Below, piece by piece: positions 7,025 to 13,599 of a stretch of 46,140 nt of DNA (positions are counted from its first letter, which is position 1; the number at the start of each line of letters is the position of its first letter). Below the pieces are notes generated by a model. That model was not told the DNA's origin, made no database searches, and saw nothing but the letters and a program-made list of their open reading frames with translations. The stretch comes from an uncultured Selenomonadales bacterium (GTDB lineage: Bacteria > Bacillota > Negativicutes > Acidaminococcales > Acidaminococcaceae): assembly GCA_900315925.1 (NCBI GenBank), contig ONAV01000047.1, positions 1 through 46,140 of the forward strand, read 5' to 3'. The position numbers and the translations under genes were made by a program.

Positions 7025-8533
7025 CTATCTTGCAAATTCCTCTTTGCAGAACTGACCGGACACCCAACCAACCGCGTTGTTGGCCCGTTTCACTTTATGC
7101 CATCCTTCTTTGGTTTCCAGAATGGTTACTTTCTCGCCTTTATCAAAATAACCCAGGACTTCTCCCCGCATATTTCCTTCCTTGCGCATACGCACTTCCG
7201 TGCCGGCGATCACGCCGGTCCGGATCACTGCAGGATCCGGTTTCGGCATCTCGCTTTCTTTCGGAAACTCCCGTAACGCAAAATCGGAATAGGATTTGGT
7301 TCCGCCTATCTTCAGGCCCTCTCTGACTTTTTCAATTTCATGCCCGTAAGCCAGTTTATAGTCGACCAGATACCGGGACGGAACCCAGACGGTAAAGCCG
7401 TTTTTATAAGACTGGATCCGGCTCATATCCCCCTTTTCTTCCAACACTTTTACACGGCTGTTGCTAAAACCGTAATATTCTCTCTCTTTGACAGAAAAGG
7501 CAACACTTTCTTTGCCGCTGTCTGCATACAGGGGCTGCTTATATGTCCTGAACAAAATCTTAACAGGATGTTCTTTCACATGCAGGTACATGTTCGGGCC
7601 CCCATATCCCGCAAAGATAATAGCCCGGTTCCACAAATCCTCTTTGGGCTTTTCAAACTGGTAACTCTTTGTCCAGCCTTCCGTTCCGTCTTCTGTCTGC
7701 AGCCGCAGCCAGTGGTTCCGGTATTTTGCCAGATTTTTAAAATCCGGATCAAAATTTTCTATATTCTTAAACCCGCTGTACGCTGCATAAGGGGAACCGT
7801 GCCCGGTTCGGAATACCCGTCCTTCCTGATAGAACACAGAATCTTCAAAGCCCAGCCCCACAATATGGCTGCCCTTGGATCCATTTGGGAATTCCCGGTA
7901 GGAAAGCCTGGGGAAACCCACCATGGCCGTATCCGTAATCAGATAGCGATGGTTGGCTTTTGCCTTTGCCACCACAGCCGCTTTAACATGGGGGAACTCA
8001 TACAGATCCAGCTCTGTTTTAGGACAAACTTCATACCAGACAGCAGGCTCCACCGGATTTTCCTCAAAGCCGGGGCCAAACACGGCCAGCGCATCCGGAA
8101 CGGGCAGCTGTTTCCCATCCTTTTTCTCTTCCGGAGACCAGAAGAAATACTCCGCCACGTTGTGTTTAAAAATCCAGCCTTTACGCTTGTCTTCTTTTTC
8201 GACCAGCACAAAAAAGTCCTTTTCATCCAGGATCCTGAACTGATCGCCGGCCTTAACCTTACCGGTCACCGGGCTTTTTGCATTGGCAGGCTCCTGATAC
8301 AGATTGAATTCCTGCGTACGTTCGGAATACAGATACACCGTCCCATAACGTGCAGCCGTCTTATCCATGGGGACTTCCGGCATTTGCGCTTTCGGTTTTT
8401 CTGACACAGGATCGTTGGCTGCCGTTTTTTTTGACCCGGAACAGCCAAAACAGAAAGCAGAGATCAGCACTGCAAAAGTAAGCAAAAGGGTAAGGAGTTT
8501 ACAGTTTCTTTTACTTCGTTCTGTCAATTTCAT
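7025..8533 (-). CDS. Lipoprotein with SH3-like domains
   Basis: A 502-residue protein. The N-terminus is basic, then hydrophobic, and ends in FCFGC, a lipoprotein-like cleavage site near residue 31. A bacterial SH3 domain is clear at the C-terminus (about residues 435-500: GTEVRMRKEGNMRGEVLGYF, GEKVTILE, GWHKVK, VGWVSGQF). A second SH3-like stretch follows the signal (about 65-135, with TGKVKAGDQF and KGWIFKHNV), and a weaker one may lie near 165-205. The middle part is not recognised. SH3b domains of this type usually bind cell-wall peptides, so an envelope role is likely. The region before the ATG has only a weak ribosome site (GGTGATCC). Confidence 0.75.
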   Translation of the reverse strand: MKLTERSKRNCKLLTLLLTFAVLISAFCFGCSGSKKTAANDPVSEKPKAQMPEVPMDKTAARYGTVYLYSERTQEFNLYQEPANAKSPVTGKVKAGDQFRILDEKDFFVLVEKEDKRKGWIFKHNVAEYFFWSPEEKKDGKQLPVPDALAVFGPGFEENPVEPAVWYEVCPKTELDLYEFPHVKAAVVAKAKANHRYLITDTAMVGFPRLSYREFPNGSKGSHIVGLGFEDSVFYQEGRVFRTGHGSPYAAYSGFKNIENFDPDFKNLAKYRNHWLRLQTEDGTEGWTKSYQFEKPKEDLWNRAIIFAGYGGPNMYLHVKEHPVKILFRTYKQPLYADSGKESVAFSVKEREYYGFSNSRVKVLEEKGDMSRIQSYKNGFTVWVPSRYLVDYKLAYGHEIEKVREGLKIGGTKSYSDFALREFPKESEMPKPDPAVIRTGVIAGTEVRMRKEGNMRGEVLGYFDKGEKVTILETKEGWHKVKRANNAVGWVSGQFCKEEFAR

Positions 8534-8604
8534 GGCAGGATCACCTCAAAAAGATTATACCATTCTGTTTCGCATAATCAAAGTGATTTCGGCTACAGAA
8601 ATAT

Positions 8605-8637
8605 AAAAAAGGCCTCACACACCCGATGTGAGGCCTT
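8605..8637 (-). terminator. Terminator of the tRNA-Leu pair
   Basis: On the minus strand, the stem AAGGCCTCACA / TGTGAGGCCTT with a 7-base loop is followed by TTTTTT. It lies 12 bp after the tRNA at 8649-8735. Confidence 0.9.
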
Positions 8638-8648
8638 GCGTTTATGAT

Positions 8649-8735
8649 TGGTGCGGTAGAGAGGATTTGAACCTCCACGGGGTCAACCCCCACTAGCTCC
8701 TGAGGCTAGCGCGTCTGCCGTTCCGCCACTACCGC
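8649..8735 (-). tRNA. tRNA-Leu (anticodon CAG)
   Basis: On the minus strand the acceptor arms GCGGTAG and CTACCGC pair, followed by discriminator A and an encoded CCA. The anticodon arm is CTAGC-CTCAGGA-GCTAG, with T33 before CAG. The long variable arm (GGGGG...CCCC) marks a class II tRNA. The T arm GGTTCAAATCC is present. Confidence 0.96.
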
Positions 8736-8786
8736 ATGTTTCTGATTTTTACGAACAATTCTTACCTGCGCTGCAAACAAAATGTT

Positions 8787-8872
8787 TGGTGCGGTTGATG
8801 GGATTTGAACCCATACGAGGTTACCCTCACCACCCCCTCAAAGTGGCGTGTCTGCCGTTCCACCACAACCGC
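8787..8872 (-). tRNA. tRNA-Leu (anticodon GAG)
   Basis: Acceptor arms GCGGTTG and CAACCGC, discriminator A and an encoded CCA. The anticodon arm is CCACT-TTGAGGG-GGTGG. The variable arm is long, as expected for leucine tRNA. It lies 51 bp upstream of the CAG isoacceptor and is probably co-transcribed with it. Confidence 0.95.
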
Positions 8873-8974
8873 ATAAAGCAATGGTTTGCAACGAAATTAT
8901 ATTAGCACACTTGACGTAGTTCGTCAATCATTATTTCAAAGAGACGCCAATCAAATGTGTTTTTTTACAGATAT

Positions 8975-8999
8975 CCCGCCAGCTCCTGAGGCTGGCGGG
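8975..8999 (-). terminator. Hairpin downstream of cstA
   Basis: A 9-bp perfect GC-rich stem (CCCGCCAGC / GCTGGCGGG) with a 7-base loop, 45 bp after the cstA stop. The following bases on the minus strand are ATATCTGT and then A-rich, so there is no proper T-run. It may be an mRNA-stabilising hairpin rather than a strict terminator. Confidence 0.5.
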
Positions 9000-9043
9000 G
9001 CTGAAGTTCAGGGATTTACTTTTCTGCCCTCAGGTATCAACTA

Positions 9044-10762
9044 TTATCTCTTCGCGATTTCTTTCGGATGGGCAATGGTCTGATAGCCTTCAATGGCCAG
9101 TACAAAGGCCAGCAACACTAACAAAGTGCCGATGCCTGCCTGTGCGTAAGGACCCCAATGCGTTGCGCCTTTGGCAATGATACCCAGCTGATTCTTAATG
9201 GTCAGGATCAGCGAGCAGATGGTTACGATCAGCATAAAGGTCATGGGGAACAGGAACATCTTGTTGTTCTTGCCCGCATTGCCCAGCCAGGTTGCCACTG
9301 CCAGTAAGCCGATACCGGCCAGCAGCTGGTTGGCCGCGCCGAACAGCCCCCAGATCTTGGCAAAACCGTTGAGGCCTAACAGAACACCCAGCACTACGGT
9401 GAGGATCGTAGCGAAATAGGGATTTACCATAAACTTACGGAAACCGTCTTTCACGTCATGTACAGTCTCGCCGGGTTCCAGCCAGAATTCCTGGAACATG
9501 AAGCGGGCCAGACGGGTGGCCGTATCCAGCGAGGTCAGGCAGAAAGCGGAATAGGTCAGCACCAGCAGGGTATAGAAAGAATTTTCCATGCCTTCCAAAC
9601 CGGGGATGGCCGCAACCATGGCTGCGATGCCGCCGGCAAAAATATCCGTAGCGCCTTTGGTGTGACCAGTGGTCCGGGCATAGGCAATGGCGCAGACGGT
9701 GATGATGGCCAGTACACATTCCAGCAGCATGCCGCCGTAAGCGATAGGCTTGGCGTCGCTTTCTTTATCCAGCTGTTTGGAAGTGGTGCCGGAGGAAACC
9801 AGGGAATGGAACCCGGAGATAGCGCCGCAGGCTACGGTGGTGAACAGAATCGGGAACAGCAGCTGTACGCCGTTGCCGTTATCAACCGCAAAGCCGGTTA
9901 CAGCCGGGAACAGTTTCGGATCGATATTGGGATGAGCGCCTACAATGCCAATGACGGCTACGATCAGCATGGCATACAGCAGGAAGGAGCTCAGGTAGTC
10001 ACGGGGCTGCAACAGGATCCAGACCGGGGTTACGGAAGCAATGGTGATGTAGACACCGATGATCCACATCCATGTGCCGGTCTTGAAGTAGAACGGATGG
10101 AAGTTCATGCCGATAGCCATGCAGAGCACGATAGCAATGACACCCAGAACAGATGACGTCACCATGGAGGCATGACGGCGGTATACGGCAAAACCGAATA
10201 CGATGGCAATCAGGATGAACATGATGGATACCATGGCCACGGATGCGTTGGTAGCGCTGGCCTTGTAGTCAATGGCGCCGTTCACAACCTTAGCACCGAA
10301 AGTAGATGCCACGATAGCCGCAAAGGCCGCAACCACCAGAATCAGGGTCAGGTACGAGAAAATGATGAAAAGACGTTTTGCCCGGCGGGACATATTGGCG
10401 GAAATAACTTCGCCGATGGACTGGCCTTTATGACGTACGGACGCGAACAGAGCGCCAAAGTCATGGACACCGCCGAAGAAGACGCCGCCGATCAGGATCC
10501 ACAGCGTGACAGGCAGCCAGCCGAACATGGCTGCGCCGATTGGACCGGTGATGGGACCTGCGCCGGCAATGGACGAAAAATGATGCCCCATCAGTACGGG
10601 GGCTTTTGCGGGTACATAGTCCACGCCGTCTTCCAGCGCATGGGCCGGTGTGGGAATGTCCCCTTCCCCAACGCCCCACTGTTTCACCAGCCAGCCGCCA
10701 TACATGACGTAGCCGCAGAACAGCACAGCAATGGAAATGAGAAGTAATACCAGTGTGTTCAC
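9044..10762 (-). CDS. cstA: Carbon starvation protein A family transporter
   Basis: A 572-residue polytopic inner-membrane protein. The N-terminal region with VPAKAPVLMGHHFSSIAG and AGPITGPI is the CstA hallmark, followed by about 16 hydrophobic segments. Members import peptides or pyruvate during nutrient limitation. The start is a GTG at 10762 with GGGAGG 7 bases before it. The C-terminal domain is short, so this is closer to the 550-600-residue form than to the long E. coli form (about 700). An 8-bp inverted repeat lies just upstream. The unknown gene at 10898 is upstream on the same strand, 135 bp away. Confidence 0.95.
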   Translation of the reverse strand: MNTLVLLLISIAVLFCGYVMYGGWLVKQWGVGEGDIPTPAHALEDGVDYVPAKAPVLMGHHFSSIAGAGPITGPIGAAMFGWLPVTLWILIGGVFFGGVHDFGALFASVRHKGQSIGEVISANMSRRAKRLFIIFSYLTLILVVAAFAAIVASTFGAKVVNGAIDYKASATNASVAMVSIMFILIAIVFGFAVYRRHASMVTSSVLGVIAIVLCMAIGMNFHPFYFKTGTWMWIIGVYITIASVTPVWILLQPRDYLSSFLLYAMLIVAVIGIVGAHPNIDPKLFPAVTGFAVDNGNGVQLLFPILFTTVACGAISGFHSLVSSGTTSKQLDKESDAKPIAYGGMLLECVLAIITVCAIAYARTTGHTKGATDIFAGGIAAMVAAIPGLEGMENSFYTLLVLTYSAFCLTSLDTATRLARFMFQEFWLEPGETVHDVKDGFRKFMVNPYFATILTVVLGVLLGLNGFAKIWGLFGAANQLLAGIGLLAVATWLGNAGKNNKMFLFPMTFMLIVTICSLILTIKNQLGIIAKGATHWGPYAQAGIGTLLVLLAFVLAIEGYQTIAHPKEIAKR

Positions 10763-10783
10763 AATAAATCCTCCCTTGCTTAC

Positions 10784-10809
10784 GGAAACACGGTTCAGTC
10801 AGTGTTTCC
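10784..10809. promoter_or_regulatory. Inverted repeat upstream of cstA
   Basis: GGAAACAC and GTGTTTCC separated by 10 bp, 22 bp before the cstA GTG. It is on the leader side of the ribosome site and could be an operator or a leader hairpin. Confidence 0.4.
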
Positions 10810-10897
10810 TTAATACAGAAGCGCCTGGTATGCTGCGCTACTGGGAACGCGCTGCTGCTGAAATACTCATAAATGTTTTTTCATTTATAAAAAAACA

Positions 10898-11479
10898 TCA
10901 GCGGATCCCAAGTACTTTTTCCAGGTTCTTTTTCATACAAAGACCACTATGATTAAAATGCAGTTTCTGCTTTGACGCCTCAAAGCAGGCTGCATGAAAA
11001 TCCATCCATCCGTGGAAGGAAAACTTGAAGCTTTTATAAATCTTGCATTTTTCCAAAGCCTTTACCGCTTCCGGTTCCGCCGTTTCACAGACAATCACCG
11101 GCGAAATGTAGGTGTACATGTGGCCGGGGCCGATGTGGGCCAGCTTCATGCCCTCTTCATAGGCATAATCCCGGCAGGCCTCAAAAACCTGCAGCGTCAG
11201 TACCGGAACGGAAAACAAAAAGATAAACTCTTCCTGATGGGTTGCCCACAGTTCGTTGTGTCGAAAAAGAAAATACTGCTCTGCCTTTTCGTAATACTCG
11301 CAGAGGGCGTTAAAACAAACATCCCCCGGCAGCACCGGAGGAGTCAGTTTTTCTGCTTCACAAATCCCCTTAAACTCTTCCGGCGGCGGATTGTACCCGC
11401 CGTCAAACCGTGTCACATTATAATAACGCCGGTAACCGGACAGAAGACGTTCGATTACTGTTTCAATTTTCGCTTCCAT
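10898..11479 (-). CDS. Unrecognised soluble protein
   Basis: 193 residues from the ATG at 11479, which has AGGA close before it; a longer frame starts at 11518. There is no signal peptide or membrane segment. It has several aromatic and cysteine-rich stretches (for example the pair near ALEKCKIYKSFKFSFHGWMDF and a C-terminal HFNHSGLCMKKNLEKV) and a segment with GPGHMYTYISP. I do not recognise the family. The AT-rich hairpin at 10873-10898 overlaps the stop codon and may terminate it. A promoter with TAGACT and TATAAT (17 bp) lies 95 bp upstream. Confidence 0.7.
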   Translation of the reverse strand: MEAKIETVIERLLSGYRRYYNVTRFDGGYNPPPEEFKGICEAEKLTPPVLPGDVCFNALCEYYEKAEQYFLFRHNELWATHQEEFIFLFSVPVLTLQVFEACRDYAYEEGMKLAHIGPGHMYTYISPVIVCETAEPEAVKALEKCKIYKSFKFSFHGWMDFHAACFEASKQKLHFNHSGLCMKKNLEKVLGIR

Positions 11480-11573
11480 AATGTTCCTGTTATGTACCCC
11501 TGAGGAAACGTTGTGCACCTGCCCGGAAGCAGGAAATCAGAACCTCCCTCAATATGCTTTGGAAATTGTGAAA

Positions 11574-11602
11574 ATTATATCACATTTGTTGAAAAGAGTC
11601 TA
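11574..11602 (-). promoter_or_regulatory. Candidate promoter of the gene at 10898-11479
   Basis: On the minus strand, TAGACT (11597-11602) and TATAAT (11574-11579) are 17 bp apart. Confidence 0.6.
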
Positions 11603-11651
11603 CAATATCATAAAAACTAATGGCTGAAATCTGAATTTCTGTAAAACTTTC

Positions 11652-11764
11652 GTGAATTTTATTTCACAATTTACAAAAATCTAAATCATTCACCCCTCTC
11701 GGCACCCTCGCCTTCCTTTTGTTTTACACCAATAAAAAGATCGTTTTACACCAGCAAAAAGGAT
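11652..11764. repeat. AT-rich gap with a palindrome and a 22-bp tandem repeat
   Basis: The gap 11480-11821 holds no gene I can support. Within it are GTGAATTTTATTTCAC (11652-11667), a 5-bp inverted repeat with 6-bp spacer, and two tandem 22-bp units at 11721-11742 and 11743-11764. The units start GTTTTACACCA and agree at about 18 positions. They could be sites for a DNA-binding protein. Two units are too few for a CRISPR array. Confidence 0.5.
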
Positions 11765-11821
11765 GTATCGGCAAAACAGTACGGAGAAAGCAGCGCCGGA
11801 TCAGGCAACCCGGGCAAAACA

Positions 11822-12553
11822 TTACTTCCCTGTATCTACCTTATCCTTATACAGCCTGTAATACTCATCCCGGTCACGAAGCACCGAGGCCACGTAGTTC
11901 CGGGACTCCGGATAGGGAATTGCTTTTGTCTCCCCAAAGTTATAATCCCAGCCATTGGCATTCATCCAGCCGTGGGTATTGCCCCGGCCCGCATTGTAGG
12001 CCATCATCATCAGGAGAAGATTGTCTTTGAACTCATATTTCAGTTCGGAAAGATACCAGCAGCCCATGCGGATGTTGACGCCCGGGTTGTACAGGGAATG
12101 GATGGAATAGTTATCCAGTCCCATCTGTTTTGCGATCCACTCTCCCGTCTCCGGCATAATCTGCATCATACCGATGGCGCCTACCGGGGAAACGGCTCCC
12201 GGTTTGAACTCACTTTCATTTTTGATGACTGCGGCCACCAGGAAAGGATCTATGTTGTTGCGCCGGGCATACGTGACGATTTCATTCTGATACGGCCACA
12301 TGTACACAAAACGCATCTGCACCGCGTCGCTGCGCCATAAACGCCAGCCTGCAAAACTCAGCACCACAAGAAGCAGCAGTACGTAGACCCACATACGTCT
12401 GCTGCTTGCTTTTTGCTCTGCGTTTACATTTTTCCGTTTTACAGGACGGCGCACACGTTTCACGCGCCGGCGTCCGGCCTTTTCCGGTTTCGTTGTTTCC
12501 CGGGCCGGCATTTCCTGTTTATCTTTTTTAGCCTGTTTTTTCTTTTCCGCCAA
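11822..12553 (-). CDS. Membrane-anchored lytic transglycosylase (SLT domain)
   Basis: 243 residues if translation starts at the TTG at 12553, which has GGGAG 9 bases upstream. An ATG at 12592 in the same frame has no ribosome site. A long basic cytoplasmic stretch (Lys/Arg-rich, about 50 residues) precedes a single membrane segment (VYVLLLLVVLSFAGW), then a periplasmic SLT domain. The catalytic Glu is in IKNESEF, with SPVGAIGMMQIMP, YNPGVNIRMG and MAYNAG motifs following in order. The enzyme cleaves peptidoglycan glycan strands with formation of 1,6-anhydro ends. It lies downstream of polA and coaE on the same strand. Confidence 0.92.
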   Translation of the reverse strand: MAEKKKQAKKDKQEMPARETTKPEKAGRRRVKRVRRPVKRKNVNAEQKASSRRMWVYVLLLLVVLSFAGWRLWRSDAVQMRFVYMWPYQNEIVTYARRNNIDPFLVAAVIKNESEFKPGAVSPVGAIGMMQIMPETGEWIAKQMGLDNYSIHSLYNPGVNIRMGCWYLSELKYEFKDNLLLMMMAYNAGRGNTHGWMNANGWDYNFGETKAIPYPESRNYVASVLRDRDEYYRLYKDKVDTGK

Positions 12554-12716
12554 AACTCCGGACTCCCATCTGCTGCCATGCAAAGCTGCCATACAAAATC
12601 AAATGCCATTATAACCCTTTGCCCGGTTTTTGTACAGACTTTATACTGTTGGATTTTCCCGTGCAAAACGAATCCGCACCTTTTCTGCCGGTACGTTACA
12701 GTTGTAACGAAACGGT

Positions 12717-13316
12717 TCAGACTGCGCCTAATACGTTCTGCAGCTGTGCGGTCACCTGGGCTTTTGTACTGTCCAGGGTCCCACTGTTGTCAATGACCAC
12801 ATCCGCGAACTTCTCTTTGTCCGCCAGTGACATCTGGGCGTTGATCCGGGCCGTTACCGCTTCTTCCGTAGCTCCGTCCCGCATCATGGCCCGCTGTATC
12901 TGAACGCTTTTGGGAACCTTCACCAGCCACACACTGTCCATTTTCGTATGCCAGCCGCACTCAATGAGCAGGGGCACGTCGAGCACAACCGCCGCTGTGT
13001 TCTTTTCACGTTCTTCTGCCAGGAACTGCTGCGCTTCCGCCCAGACCTGATCCTGTACGATTTTTTCGTACTGCTTCAGAATCGTTTTATCGTGAAACAC
13101 TTTATCCGCTACCCAGGGACGGTTCAGTTCCCCGTCAGGTAGAAGGCACTCCGGTCCGAAAAAAGCTACGATCTTTTGAAGGCAGGGGTTGCCTTTTTTC
13201 ACTGCCGCCCGGCTGGAGGCGTCCGCGTCAAAGACGGGGATGCCCAAGGTGTTCATGTAAGAAGATACTGTGCTTTTCCCGCTGCCGATGCCGCCGGTCA
13301 GTCCGATTACGATCAT
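12717..13316 (-). CDS. coaE: Dephospho-CoA kinase
   Basis: A 199-residue cytoplasmic kinase for the last step of coenzyme A synthesis. The P-loop GLTGGIGSGKST starts at residue 5. DADASSRAAV, LDVPLLIECGW (with the catalytic Asp) and a lid region with RDGATEEAVTARINAQ follow. Length is normal for the family. The gene follows polA on the same strand, separated by a family A repeat; polA-coaE neighbourhoods are common in Firmicutes. Coenzyme A supply fits the CoA-ester fermentation suggested elsewhere in the window. Confidence 0.96.
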   Translation of the reverse strand: MIVIGLTGGIGSGKSTVSSYMNTLGIPVFDADASSRAAVKKGNPCLQKIVAFFGPECLLPDGELNRPWVADKVFHDKTILKQYEKIVQDQVWAEAQQFLAEEREKNTAAVVLDVPLLIECGWHTKMDSVWLVKVPKSVQIQRAMMRDGATEEAVTARINAQMSLADKEKFADVVIDNSGTLDSTKAQVTAQLQNVLGAV

Positions 13317-13391
13317 AGTACCACGCTTTCTGTATTACAAAATACCTGAAAAATACATTAGAAAACACTGATGAAATGAACAGGAGTAATA

Positions 13392-13599
13392 GCAATAGTT
13401 TTTTGCGAAGGACATGGAAAAGGCAGGAGCAAACTGTAGGAAACGATTGTGTCATTCCATGAGATGAAATGAGCCGTCGTGGCGAGACTGTCTGAGGGAC
13501 GCAGTCCCGAGTTTCGAAGCCACAGGCTCATGAGTCCATGGAATAACAATCGTTGACGTGTTTGCGATGCCTTTTCCATGCCTCGCAAAACTATTTTGC
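13392..13599. repeat. Palindromic repeat family A, copy 3
   Basis: Reverse orientation relative to copies 1 and 2. The outer arms are the longest of the family: GCAATAGTTTT...GCGAAGG.CATGGAAAAGGCA and the complementary end at about 13565-13599. The right arm runs into the last codons of polA (stop at 13591-13593). Its inner arms are ATTCCATG / CCATGGAAT, different in sequence from the other copies but still complementary. Confidence 0.85.

Noticed and set aside
8975-8999. Hairpin sharing 14 bases with the tRNA-Leu(CAG) anticodon arm
   Set aside because: The shared AGCTCCTGAGGCT core could suggest a tRNA fragment or mimic, but the flanking stem bases differ, there are no other tRNA parts, and a hairpin of this kind can arise by chance.
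11721-11764. Tandem repeat as a CRISPR array
   Set aside because: Two directly adjacent 22-bp units without spacers, and no cas genes in the window.
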